Shown here piece after piece: positions 55,315 to 63,434 of a stretch of 64,000 nt of DNA (position 1 is the stretch's first letter; each line of letters opens with the position of its first letter). This DNA is from an uncultured bacterium (GTDB taxonomy: Bacteria > Bacteroidota > Bacteroidia > Bacteroidales > Bacteroidaceae): NCBI GenBank assembly GCA_905214795.1, contig CAJMNM010000007.1, positions 1 through 64,000 on the forward strand, written 5' to 3'. The translations under genes were made by a program, and so were the position numbers. Below the pieces are notes generated by a model, which saw only the letters and a program-made list of their open reading frames with translations, was not told where the DNA came from and ran no database searches.

Positions 55315-56739
55315 ATGGCAATATCAGATATTAAAGCATTTTTGGATCAGGATGAGAAGAAAGACCTTCTCCGTTTATTAACTGCGGGTTCGGTAGACGA
55401 TGGAAAGTCTACACTCATCGGCCGCTTACTGTTTGACAGTAAGAAACTTTATGAAGATCAGTTACAGGCTTTGGAACGCGATAGCAAGCGTGTAGGAAAT
55501 GCCGGTGAGCATATCGATTATGCTTTGTTGCTTGATGGCTTGAAAGCAGAACGTGAAGAAGGTATTACTATTGATGTGGCTTATCGATATTTCTCAACAA
55601 ATCAGCGTAAATTTATTATTGCTGATACTCCGGGACATGAACAGTATACACGTAATATGATTACTGGCGGGTCAACTGCAAACCTTGCCATTATACTTGT
55701 GGATTCTCGTATGGGGGTTATAACTCAGACACGTCGTCATACATTCCTTGTCTCTCTATTAGGAATCAAGCATATCGTATTGGCCGTCAACAAGATGGAT
55801 CTTGTTGATTTTGATAAGAATGTTTTTGATAAGATTGTGGCAGAGTATAAAGCCTTGACCGATAAATTGGGTATAGAGGATGTTACCTGTATTCCGCTGT
55901 CTGCCCTTGATGGAGATAATGTAGTTGAAAAATCAAGTCGTACGCCCTGGTATGATGGTCCGTCATTATTGGATTTTCTTGAAAATGTACCTATCCATAC
56001 AGATCGTAACATGACAGATTTTCGTTATCCGGTGCAATATGTTCTGCGCCCGAACTTGGATTTCCGTGGATTTTGCGGAAAGATAGCTTCCGGTGTGGTT
56101 CGTAAGGGTGACGCAATAATGGCTTTGCCGTCAAGAAAAATCTCTCATGTTAAGAATATCGTGACATACGATGGTGATTTGGAAGAAGCTTTCTGTCCGC
56201 AGTGTGTTACACTTACGTTAGAGGATGAGATTGATATTTCACGTGGAGAAATGTTGGTTCATCCGGATAATTTACCAGAAGTAGGCAGACATTTTGAAAC
56301 CATGCTTGTTTGGATGGACGAAGAAGCCATGGATCGTGGTAAACAGTTCTATTTAAAGCATAATACCAATACAACACGCGCCACAATTGATGAAATTTGT
56401 TATCAAGTAGACGTTAATACAATGGAACAACGTCCTGCCGATGGTTTTAAGCTTAATGAAATTGGTCGTGTAAAGATAACAACAGCTAAACCGATATTCT
56501 ATGATGCCTATAAGAAGAATCATGCCACAGGAGCTTTTATACTCATCGATCCGATTTCAAATAATACGAGTGCGGTAGGTATGATTATTGGTCCGACAGA
56601 TACTAAGGATATTGATACGGAAAGGCTTCCTGAACTAAACTTACCTAAACTTGGTATCGGCGAGGAACATTACGAAGCAATAGAAAAAGCTGTTAAAGAC
56701 TTATATCGTCAGGGTATAGCCATAGATATTATTAAATAA
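55315..56739 (+). CDS. cysN: Sulfate adenylyltransferase subunit 1 (GTPase)
   Basis: A 474-residue EF-Tu-like GTPase that drives CysD. G1 GSVDDGKS (25-32), G2 region [16 protein letters not shown]3 [13 protein letters not shown]4 NKMDLVDF. The two beta-barrel domains follow; no APS-kinase domain is fused at the C-terminus, consistent with the separate cysC. Ends 23 nt before the sulfotransferase gene. Confidence 0.97.
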   Translation: MAISDIKAFLDQDEKKDLLRLLTAGSVDDGKSTLIGRLLFDSKKLYEDQLQALERDSKRVGNAGEHIDYALLLDGLKAEREEGITIDVAYRYFSTNQRKFIIADTPGHEQYTRNMITGGSTANLAIILVDSRMGVITQTRRHTFLVSLLGIKHIVLAVNKMDLVDFDKNVFDKIVAEYKALTDKLGIEDVTCIPLSALDGDNVVEKSSRTPWYDGPSLLDFLENVPIHTDRNMTDFRYPVQYVLRPNLDFRGFCGKIASGVVRKGDAIMALPSRKISHVKNIVTYDGDLEEAFCPQCVTLTLEDEIDISRGEMLVHPDNLPEVGRHFETMLVWMDEEAMDRGKQFYLKHNTNTTRATIDEICYQVDVNTMEQRPADGFKLNEIGRVKITTAKPIFYDAYKKNHATGAFILIDPISNNTSAVGMIIGPTDTKDIDTERLPELNLPKLGIGEEHYEAIEKAVKDLYRQGIAIDIIK

Positions 56740-56762
56740 TGACCACCATAAAATGAATTATC

Positions 56763-57872
56763 ATGGGATTATTAGAATTTAGTAAATTACCGGTTAACAC
56801 ATTGGTTGGCGCAGATTGGCATACCTTTTGCGAAATGACTAAAGGGCAGGAGATAGGAGAGAAATATCGTGGAAAATATCTCTTGACAAAAAGTGTATGT
56901 CGCATACTAAGTCCATTGGCTGCCGTTCAAGACCGTAGGTATCAAAAGTTGTTAGCAGAAAAACCTCTTGAGAATGATCCGGTATTTATTCTAGGACATT
57001 GGCGTAGTGGTACAACATTTGTACACAATATTTTTGCGCAAGATAAACATTTTGGTTATACAACAACATATCAAACTGTTTTTCCGCATTTGATGATGTT
57101 TGGACAACCTATGTTCAAAAAAACCATGGGGTGGTTGATGCCTGATAAGCGTCCGACAGACAATATGGAATTAGCTCCGGATCTGCCGCAAGAAGAGGAA
57201 TTTGCGATATCAAATATGATGCCATATTCATATTATGATTTTTGGTTTTTTCCTAAACGGATGCAGGAATATTGTGACAGATATCTGACGTTTGAAAAAA
57301 TTACTTCTCAGGAGTTAGAGGTATTTAAAAAAACATTCGAGAAGCTGGTGAAAATTTCATTGTGGAATACAGGAGGTACCCAATATCTGTCAAAAAATCC
57401 ACCTCATACAGGACGAGTTAAAGCTTTGGTTGAGCTGTTCCCCAATGCTAAATTTATTTATTTGATGCGTAATCCTTATACTGTATTTGAGAGTACAAGA
57501 AGCTTCTTCAGTAATACCATTAAACCGCTCGAACTTCAACATATTTCGGAGGAGGAAATGGAATTAAATATCTTGGAGGCTTATACTAAACTTTATAAGG
57601 CGTATGAGGCTCAAAAGCATTTTATACCAGAAGGAAATCTTTTTGAAGTGAAATTTGAAGACTTTGAGAAGAACGCACTGGAAACTACCCGCAAAGCATA
57701 TGCTCAGTTACAGATTCCCGGGTTTAAGGAAGCTGAACCAGCCATCGAGGCTTATGTCAATAAGAAAAAAGGATATAAGAAAAACAAGTATGAATATAAG
57801 CCCCGTACAGTGCAGTTAGTTAATGAACATTGGGGATACGCATTAAAAGATTGGGGATATGATATGCATTAA
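56763..57872 (+). CDS. PAPS-dependent sulfotransferase
   Basis: A 369-residue sulfotransferase-fold protein. 5'-phosphosulfate loop GHWRSGTT at residues 78-85; likely 3'-phosphate-binding segment FIYLMRNPYTVFESTRSFF (about 231-249), with Arg236; no signal peptide, so it acts in the cytoplasm where PAPS is made. It is the last gene of the cysC-cysD-cysN operon. From memory, the B. thetaiotaomicron sulfotransferase BT0416, which sulfates cholesterol and other steroids, is encoded next to such a PAPS-making cluster; the present gene looks like the same kind of locus, but orthology and substrate were not checked. A terminator follows. Confidence 0.88.
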   Translation: MGLLEFSKLPVNTLVGADWHTFCEMTKGQEIGEKYRGKYLLTKSVCRILSPLAAVQDRRYQKLLAEKPLENDPVFILGHWRSGTTFVHNIFAQDKHFGYTTTYQTVFPHLMMFGQPMFKKTMGWLMPDKRPTDNMELAPDLPQEEEFAISNMMPYSYYDFWFFPKRMQEYCDRYLTFEKITSQELEVFKKTFEKLVKISLWNTGGTQYLSKNPPHTGRVKALVELFPNAKFIYLMRNPYTVFESTRSFFSNTIKPLELQHISEEEMELNILEAYTKLYKAYEAQKHFIPEGNLFEVKFEDFEKNALETTRKAYAQLQIPGFKEAEPAIEAYVNKKKGYKKNKYEYKPRTVQLVNEHWGYALKDWGYDMH

Positions 57873-57898
57873 TATGTAAGAGTTTAATTATATTATAG

Positions 57899-57943
57899 AA
57901 TTCCGTTTGCTATTTCAATAAAAAATAGTGAACGGAATTTTTT
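57899..57943 (+). terminator. Terminator after the sulfotransferase gene
   Basis: Arms AATTCCGTTTGCTATTT and AAATAGTGAACGGAATT (two non-Watson-Crick positions) followed by a T-run, 26 nt past the stop codon. Confidence 0.75.
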
Positions 57944-58008
57944 GTTCTTGATTATAAATTCATAAAAAAGAAATAGTCTTGCAAGGTCAAGATTGTCATA
58001 AAAACATT

Positions 58009-58824
58009 TTATTTGTCTTTACCTTCAAGCCAGGCGTCTATTAACATACGCGCCATTGACATTTTACCGGGAATTGCCGGCAGCTTATCTTTACTGAACC
58101 ATCCGCCATATGCCAATTCGCTATGTTGAAGATGTAAATTACCGGCTACATAATCAGCAAAGAAGCCTATCATCAAACCACAAGGATAGGGCCATGGCTG
58201 ACTACCGAAGTATCTGATATTTGTTATGCTGATTCCTGTTTCTTCCATGACTTCACGATGAACACATTCTTCTAGTGTTTCGCCAGTTTCAACAAAACCA
58301 GCCACAAGTCCATAGTAATTTCCTTTTAAATTATGGGCATGTACCATTAAAATTTGGTCGTTGCGTTTGACAAGAACGATAATGGCTGTTGCTAATTGTG
58401 GCCATACCTCTTTTCCGCAATTAGTACATCGTTTGCTTATATCTGTATGCAATTGCATTGGTGCTCCACAGACTCCACAGTATTTTGTGGTGCTGTCCCA
58501 ATATAATATTTCTGATGCTTTTCCGGCTTTAATATAGAACTCACGGTTAAGGATTTCAAATGATTTTCGTAATCCCATCATTACAAATTGGTCATTTTCT
58601 ATTATGGGAGAAGGTATACTGACTGTACGACAAGCGCTTCCGTCAGACATTGGAGTTAATTTGTGAATAGTATTCCAAACCTCTAACTGTATAGGCGGAT
58701 TCATACCATATGGTATGCTATATGTTGAATTCTTATCATCTTTTTGCAATAGTAATTCATCCTTACAAAAAACAAACCAATACGCCGGTTCGCTTAATAA
58801 TCTGTCATTATCTGCTTGTTTCAT
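58009..58824 (-). CDS. nudC: NADH pyrophosphatase (NudC-type NAD-capped RNA/NADH hydrolase)
   Basis: A 271-residue Nudix hydrolase splitting NADH to NMNH and AMP and, in E. coli, removing NAD caps from RNA. Zinc ribbon Cys116, Cys119, Cys133, Cys136 (CGVCGAP ... CTNCGKE); Nudix box at about 176-198 (GFVETGETLEE ... REVMEETGI); and the NudC signature SQPWPYPCGLM downstream. Complete; alone on the minus strand. Confidence 0.95.
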   Translation of the reverse strand: MKQADNDRLLSEPAYWFVFCKDELLLQKDDKNSTYSIPYGMNPPIQLEVWNTIHKLTPMSDGSACRTVSIPSPIIENDQFVMMGLRKSFEILNREFYIKAGKASEILYWDSTTKYCGVCGAPMQLHTDISKRCTNCGKEVWPQLATAIIVLVKRNDQILMVHAHNLKGNYYGLVAGFVETGETLEECVHREVMEETGISITNIRYFGSQPWPYPCGLMIGFFADYVAGNLHLQHSELAYGGWFSKDKLPAIPGKMSMARMLIDAWLEGKDK

Positions 58825-58968
58825 TATAATATTGATGTTTTTTATAATAAGTAACTGAACTGTTCAATATTAACCTTTCAATTGAAGGCATGTCTTTACA
58901 CAGTAATTTCCCTGTTCATATATAAAAATAACTTGTGAGAGGGCACCTGCTTGTGATATAAAATAATA

Positions 58969-59006
58969 ATGGGACTGCATTCATTTAATATTGAATACAG
59001 ACCCAT
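58969..59006 (-). terminator. Terminator after the phosphohexomutase gene
   Basis: Arms ATGGGACTGCATTCA and TGAATACAGACCCAT, paired except two positions, 50 nt beyond the stop on the minus strand. Confidence 0.65.
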
Positions 59007-59055
59007 ATAGAATTTTTTATAGTTGTATAACTATTAATCAGTCAATATAATAATT

Positions 59056-60813
59056 TTATAAATTAAGTGACTTCTTAACGCCATCAACTTTGAGAAGTGC
59101 TGCTTTCTCTGCTTCTTTATAGTCGTCCGGAGTTTTCATTTCGCCTTTAACCTCTACGTAGAATTTTATTTTAGGTTCAGTTCCGGACGGACGGACACTT
59201 ACCTTTGTTCCGTCTTCTGTATACCATTGCAATACGTTTGATGGCTCGGGCTGATCAATGTTTGTCTGCTTACCTTCATTATCTGTAGCTTTTAAAGTCT
59301 GATAGTCTTTAACTAGCACAACTTTTGAAGCGGCTAATTCTTTTGGAGGATTCTCACGGAAATCAGACATCATTTTCTTGATTTCATCAGCACCTGATTT
59401 TCCAGGTTTTACAACATTAATTGTGGCATTGAGAGAAAATCCGTATTCCATATAAATATCCATCAATACATCAAATAATGTTTTATTCTGATCTTTTGCC
59501 CATGCACAAATTTCAGCTAAAAGAGAACATGCTGATACTGCATCTTTATCACGGACGAAATCCTGAGCAAGAAAACCATATGATTCCTCACCACCTCCAA
59601 TGTACTGCTTAACACCTTCATTAAGACGGATTTGGCGGGCAATCCATTTAAAGCCAGTGTAGCAATCATACATTTCTACATTATTCTTATCAGCAATGGC
59701 TTTAATAAGTTCTGTTGTAACAATGGTTTTTACAACGAACTCGTTACCTTTCATTTTACCCATCGCAATACGATTCTTAATAATGTAGTATAAGAATATC
59801 AAACAGGTCTGGTTTCCATTAATTAAAATCCATTCACCTTCTCTGTTCTTGCAAGCCATACCTACACGGTCTGCGTCTGGGTCAGAAGCCATAACAATGT
59901 CTGCATCAATCTTTTTAGCTAAATCGATAGCCATAGATAGCGCTTCGGCATTCTCAGGATTAGGAGATTGTACGGTAGGGAAGTTACCATCCTTTACCAT
60001 CTGCTCAGGTACTGTATGTACATTTTCAAAGCCCCACAGTTTTAAAGATTGGGGAATTAACATCATACCAGTACCATGAATCGGTGTATATACAATCTTC
60101 ATGTCTTTCTGACGACGTATAACATCAGGATCAATAGATATTGTTTTAATCTTTTCCAGATAAATCTGATCAATGTCTTTTCCGATGATTTCAATTAAAG
60201 GATTATTGGTGTCAAGCACTGTTTTCAGACCCTTTATATCCTCAGCATTGACCTTGTTTACTTCTGCAATAATTCCTTTATCATGTGGAGCTAGAACTTG
60301 TGCGCCATCATCCCAATATGCTTTGTAGCCGTTGTATTCTTTTGGATTATGAGATGCAGTTAAGATAATACCGCTTTGACAGCCTAACTGGCGAATTGCA
60401 AATGACATTTCGGGTGTCGGACGCATATCATCGAAAAGATATACCTTAATACCATTAGCTGCAAATATATTAGCGGATACTTCAGCAAAAAGACGGCTGT
60501 TATTACGGCAGTCGTGACCAACTACTACAGATATCTGCTCCAGGTTGCTGAAATTCTTATTTAAATAATTTGATAATCCTTGTGTAGCCGCGCCAACGGT
60601 ATAGATGTTCATTCTATTTGTGCCTACACCCATTATACCTCGCAAACCACCGGTTCCAAATTCCAAGTTCTGATAAAAACATTCTATCAATTCTGTTTTA
60701 TCTGGATTATTTAACATTCTGCTAACTTCAGATTGAGTCTCTGCATCGTAAACAGAAGAAGCTAACCACTCATTAGCTTTAGCTTCACATGACTTTATCA
60801 GTTCATTATCCAT
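59056..60813 (-). CDS. Phosphoglucomutase/phosphomannomutase (alpha-D-phosphohexomutase family)
   Basis: A 585-residue alpha-phosphohexomutase interconverting sugar 1- and 6-phosphates. The start at 60813 (MDNELIKSCEAKANEWLASS) was chosen; the frame opens 18 codons earlier within the promoter region. Active-site Ser154 in ILTASHNPKEYNGYKAYW; metal loop ASDPDADRVG; sugar-binding GGGEESYGF; and the phosphate-binding RPSGTEPKIKFYVEV near the C-terminus. Length of about 580 fits the PgcA/PGM2-like group. Which hexose is preferred cannot be read. Single gene with a downstream terminator. Confidence 0.94.
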   Translation of the reverse strand: MDNELIKSCEAKANEWLASSVYDAETQSEVSRMLNNPDKTELIECFYQNLEFGTGGLRGIMGVGTNRMNIYTVGAATQGLSNYLNKNFSNLEQISVVVGHDCRNNSRLFAEVSANIFAANGIKVYLFDDMRPTPEMSFAIRQLGCQSGIILTASHNPKEYNGYKAYWDDGAQVLAPHDKGIIAEVNKVNAEDIKGLKTVLDTNNPLIEIIGKDIDQIYLEKIKTISIDPDVIRRQKDMKIVYTPIHGTGMMLIPQSLKLWGFENVHTVPEQMVKDGNFPTVQSPNPENAEALSMAIDLAKKIDADIVMASDPDADRVGMACKNREGEWILINGNQTCLIFLYYIIKNRIAMGKMKGNEFVVKTIVTTELIKAIADKNNVEMYDCYTGFKWIARQIRLNEGVKQYIGGGEESYGFLAQDFVRDKDAVSACSLLAEICAWAKDQNKTLFDVLMDIYMEYGFSLNATINVVKPGKSGADEIKKMMSDFRENPPKELAASKVVLVKDYQTLKATDNEGKQTNIDQPEPSNVLQWYTEDGTKVSVRPSGTEPKIKFYVEVKGEMKTPDDYKEAEKAALLKVDGVKKSLNL

Positions 60814-61602
60814 TTTTGTCGTTGTTTTTTTATTATAATGAATTTTGGTTATACTTTTATGAAACAAAAATACAGATTTTGTCTGATATTACCTAATATC
60901 AGACTCCTTTTTAGGATGCTTTCAGAAAAATATATCAATTTGAAATTAGAAAGTAGTTAAAGCGAATCAATATTTTATTGTGTGGTATAATTTACTATTG
61001 TTGCATATAGAAGCATTTGTCTATTCTAAATTGTTTTACGTTTTATTTTAACTTTAAAAGATGTCTCAATACTACAATTATAATTTTCCCAAAAAACTCC
61101 TTCACCCCTTCACAATCGGTTATAACACATTTATTATCTGAGCGATATGTGTGAAGGGGTATGTTTCACATTATTCACATGCAGATTAAATTCTGGCATT
61201 TATCCATTATGAGATTTTAACCGACCGGAAAAACTGAAGAATCAACAGAAAATCTTATTTTTTTAAGAAAAATCGGGCAAAAAACTTACAACTTTATCCG
61301 TAAGCGTGCAGAAAAATATTCCGGTACTGTTACGGGTATTACCGTAACAGTGTGGAAAAAGATTCATAAAGTGCAGGATTGAATTCGTAACCGTACGGAA
61401 AAAAACTCGCAACCGTATGCGTTTTGTATGATTTTTTCAGCTGTGAAGGATCGGTGAAGGAGATGTGAAGGATAGCCCTTCACACTTAACACACTGTCAG
61501 TCTGTTATTTGAATGGCATTGTGAAGGAGTAAGAGCAGAAACTAGAAAAAAAACTTCTATGGGGAAAATGCGTGGGCGCGCGCGAAGAAGATAACTATAA
61601 AT
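60814..61602. other. Noncoding gap holding repeat copy B
   Basis: 60814-61090 is AT-rich leader/spacer with nothing recognisable beyond the mutase -7 candidate (TATTTTTG, minus, 60865-60872). 61091-61585 is the repeat element, listed separately. No gene-like frame on either strand. Confidence 0.65.
61091..61585. repeat. Structured noncoding repeat element, copy B
   Basis: Same strand and order of landmarks as copy A at 31.65-32.19 kb. Arms ACCCCTTCACA (61104-61114) and TGTGAAGGGGT (61150-61160), a perfect 11-bp inverted repeat; GTGCAGAAAAATATTC then a perfect 10-bp stem ACTGTTACGG / CCGTAACAGT (61326-61335, 61342-61351), followed by GTGGAAAAA and TTCATAA; AACCGTACGGAAAAA and CAACCGTATGCG; a TGTGAAGGA cluster from 61442 facing CCTTCACA (61477-61484); TTGTGAAGGAGT (61519-61530); and GGGAAAATGC (61562) running into a GC-rich GGGCGCGCGCG tract. 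Stem to TGTGAAGGA is 116 nt here and 117 nt in copy A. Lies beside the mobile-element end. Confidence 0.7.
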
Positions 61603-61650
61603 AAAACTCCAAAGCTCATTCTAATCTGTAAGAATTTGCTTTGGAGTTTT
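61603..61650. terminator. Terminator between repeat copy B and the mobile-element end
   Basis: AAAACTCCAAAGC (61603-61615) and its perfect complement GCTTTGGAGTTTT (61638-61650), 22-nt loop, T-run on the right and A-run on the left, so usable in both directions. It is 60 nt beyond the end of the small 58-aa frame on the minus strand. Confidence 0.8.
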
Positions 61651-61709
61651 TCCTGTTATTGTTCATACGATTTGTCAGTGTCGTATGAATTTTTAGAAAT
61701 AATATTCAT

Positions 61710-61886
61710 TTAATCTTCTACAGCAGCTTGCGCCTCTCCAATACATATCTGTATTTCAATAAGATGCAATATTTGTGTATGTAATCTGTATGCATCTTGA
61801 TACAATCCTATACAATGCTTGGAACAGTTGCAATAGATATTAAGGATGAATGATTTGACCTCTCTGTAACGAGATGACGCATTCAT
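61710..61886 (-). CDS. Possible small protein (58 aa) downstream of the XRE regulator
   Basis: A 58-residue frame, ATG at 61886, TAA at 61710, starting 17 nt after the XRE gene stop on the same strand and ending before the terminator at 61603-61650. The product is helical with four Cys (IYCNCSKHCIG ... QICIGEAQAAVED). Position and clean boundaries support a gene; no family or strong ribosome-binding site is seen. Confidence 0.45.
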   Translation of the reverse strand: MNASSRYREVKSFILNIYCNCSKHCIGLYQDAYRLHTQILHLIEIQICIGEAQAAVED

Positions 61887-61903
61887 TTAAATTTCAGTAT
61901 TGT

Positions 61904-62356
61904 TTATTTCCTATCTTTCAATAGTTCAATAATCACGTCCTTATCCTTCAGGTTTGAATCAAGACGTAAAATCTGTGAGTTCAGACTCTCTATCTGCTCT
62001 TTCAGAAGCTTGATTGTTTCCCTCAGGTTCTCTGTTTCTTTCTTTTCGCTGGATAACTGTACGGCCAGTTCTGCATCACCTATCAGATTATTTGCATTTC
62101 CATCCAATGAAACGGCTGCAAGGTGTGCCGATATATGATGTTGTTTCGGACAGAAAAGGGAAAAGAAATTGAAGTCCAATGCTTCGCTGACTTTAATAAG
62201 CCTGCTCGTTTCCATTGTCTCCCTTTCCAGTATGCGGTTTATGTGCTGCTGCGGTACACCTATTTTGCGCCCAAGCTCAGATTTGCTTAATCCAAGCTCG
62301 TTGCGTCTTTTGTCGATAGCCTGACCTACATGCACGTGTTTTATGTCATTATCCAT
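61904..62356 (-). CDS. XRE-family HTH regulator with C-terminal coiled coil
   Basis: A 150-residue protein. Residues about 10-62 form an XRE-type helix-turn-helix (VGQAIDKRRNELGLSKSELG, RKIGVPQQHINRILE). Residues about 105-148 form a coiled coil (SEKKETENLRETIKLLKEQI ... LDSNLKDKDVIIELLKD) for dimerisation. It is divergent from the small genes that lead to the primase, with a 144-nt control region between them, the standard layout of a mobile-element repressor and its target operon (inference). Confidence 0.9.
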   Translation of the reverse strand: MDNDIKHVHVGQAIDKRRNELGLSKSELGRKIGVPQQHINRILERETMETSRLIKVSEALDFNFFSLFCPKQHHISAHLAAVSLDGNANNLIGDAELAVQLSSEKKETENLRETIKLLKEQIESLNSQILRLDSNLKDKDVIIELLKDRK

Positions 62357-62407
62357 GCGATTCCTTCAATAAATACATCTTAAACAATAAATCATCAAAC
62401 AAATATT

Positions 62408-62422
62408 TGGTTATATAAACCA
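62408..62422. promoter_or_regulatory. Candidate operator for the XRE regulator
   Basis: TGGTT-ATATA-AACCA, a perfect 5+5 inverted repeat, in the divergent region. A second one, ATTCA-TTTGG-TGAAT (62449-62463), and a TACTTTG promoter-like stretch (62431-62437) are close by. Confidence 0.4.
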
Positions 62423-62500
62423 TTTTATGTTACTTTGTGGTGTAACCCATTCATTTGGTGAATACAAAGTTAAACATTAAATATTAAACATCCAACAATT

Positions 62501-62692
62501 ATGTCTGAAAACTTAGAAAAAATCCGTCCGGCACTTGTTGCCCTTGAAGTAGGTGAATCCGTTTCATTCCCCATTTCACGTTTGAAAAGCGTCCGTACCC
62601 AGGCCTCAGAGCTTGGTGCCATCTACAACCGTCAGTTCAAGACCAGGACTGACAGGGAAAACCAAACCATTACGGTCAAACGAACAGTATAG
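62501..62692 (+). CDS. Small mobile-element protein (63 aa), unknown function
   Basis: A 63-residue protein. It has a strand-rich N-terminal part (ALVALEVGESVSFPISRLKS), a helix with polar face (VRTQASELGAIYNRQFKTRT) and a basic tail (TITVKRTV). Small size, charge and first position in the element's operon suggest DNA or protein binding, but no family is recognised. 18 nt before the next gene. Confidence 0.7.
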   Translation: MSENLEKIRPALVALEVGESVSFPISRLKSVRTQASELGAIYNRQFKTRTDRENQTITVKRTV

Positions 62693-62710
62693 AAACCAAA
62701 TCAGGTTTAT

Positions 62711-63028
62711 ATGAAGATATTACAGTTTCTGGACCATCTTATACCATACGAAACATTCCTGAATGACCTCTCCTCCAGAATTGTCAGGCAATTGAAAGCC
62801 GATAAGGATGATCCTGAATTCATCAGCCAGAGGAAGGCATACGAGCTGTTTGGCCGCAGGAATGTAGAACGGTGGAAACGTCAGGGAAAGGTGGTTTCCT
62901 ATAAAAGACCGGGTAAGGTGGAATACCGCACGGCAGACCTCAGGCTCTTGCAGCGTACCACCCAGGACTATTTTGATGGAAGTCTGCCAAAACAGGCCGA
63001 AAGACCAGTCAAAAGAGATAAACGATAA
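62711..63028 (+). CDS. Small helix-turn-helix DNA-binding protein (excisionase-like)
   Basis: A 105-residue protein. The segment ISQRKAYELFGRRNVERWKR-QGKVVSYKRPGKVEYRTADL reads as a helix-turn-helix with wing, as in the excisionase/HTH_17-like proteins of Bacteroides mobile elements. N-terminal helix (MKILQFLDHLIPYETFLNDL) may dimerise. Basic C-terminus (RPVKRDKR). Confidence 0.75.
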   Translation: MKILQFLDHLIPYETFLNDLSSRIVRQLKADKDDPEFISQRKAYELFGRRNVERWKRQGKVVSYKRPGKVEYRTADLRLLQRTTQDYFDGSLPKQAERPVKRDKR

Positions 63029-63230
63029 ACATATTATGGCTAACATTCTAATATTGATAAACTTTATTTGTTTAGTTTAGCCGTGATACTCTATGAAATA
63101 TAAAGAAAGCAATTATAGTAGGTACAGGAATGTGCGTCAGTAACCTTTGTTCACCAGCTTATAGTTTTGCCACTTAACAATAAAGCCGGACAGGTCTTTT
63201 TTATCGCACATTCATAATGATTTTATAATA

Positions 63231-63434
63231 ATGAAAGAAATCAGACCAGCGTGCGATCCAAACGGTGTCTATTCAGTCAAGCGCACCTGTGCTGAACTCG
63301 GTATCAGCAACAAGACACTCAAAAAATACAGAGAAAACGGGTATATCCAACCGCTCAATCCTAATAATGTCAGCCGTCCGAAATACTCCGGCCAGTCAAT
63401 AATCGATTGTTGGAACTTACTGAGGACGATATGA
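63231..63434 (+). CDS. Small MerR/excisionase-like HTH protein (DUF3853 type)
   Basis: A 67-residue protein with a helix-turn-helix from about residue 14 (YSVKRTCAELGISNKTLKKY ... ENGYIQPLNPNNVSRPKY), resembling the DUF3853-type proteins found in Bacteroides conjugative elements. Its stop overlaps the primase start (ATGA), so they are translationally coupled. A 202-nt gap with no gene precedes it. Confidence 0.78.
   Translation: MKEIRPACDPNGVYSVKRTCAELGISNKTLKKYRENGYIQPLNPNNVSRPKYSGQSIIDCWNLLRTI

Noticed and set aside
54388..56739. Assimilatory sulfate-reduction operon
   Set aside because: ATP sulfurylase and APS kinase are present but no reductase or cysK/cysH-type gene is near; the next gene is a sulfotransferase.
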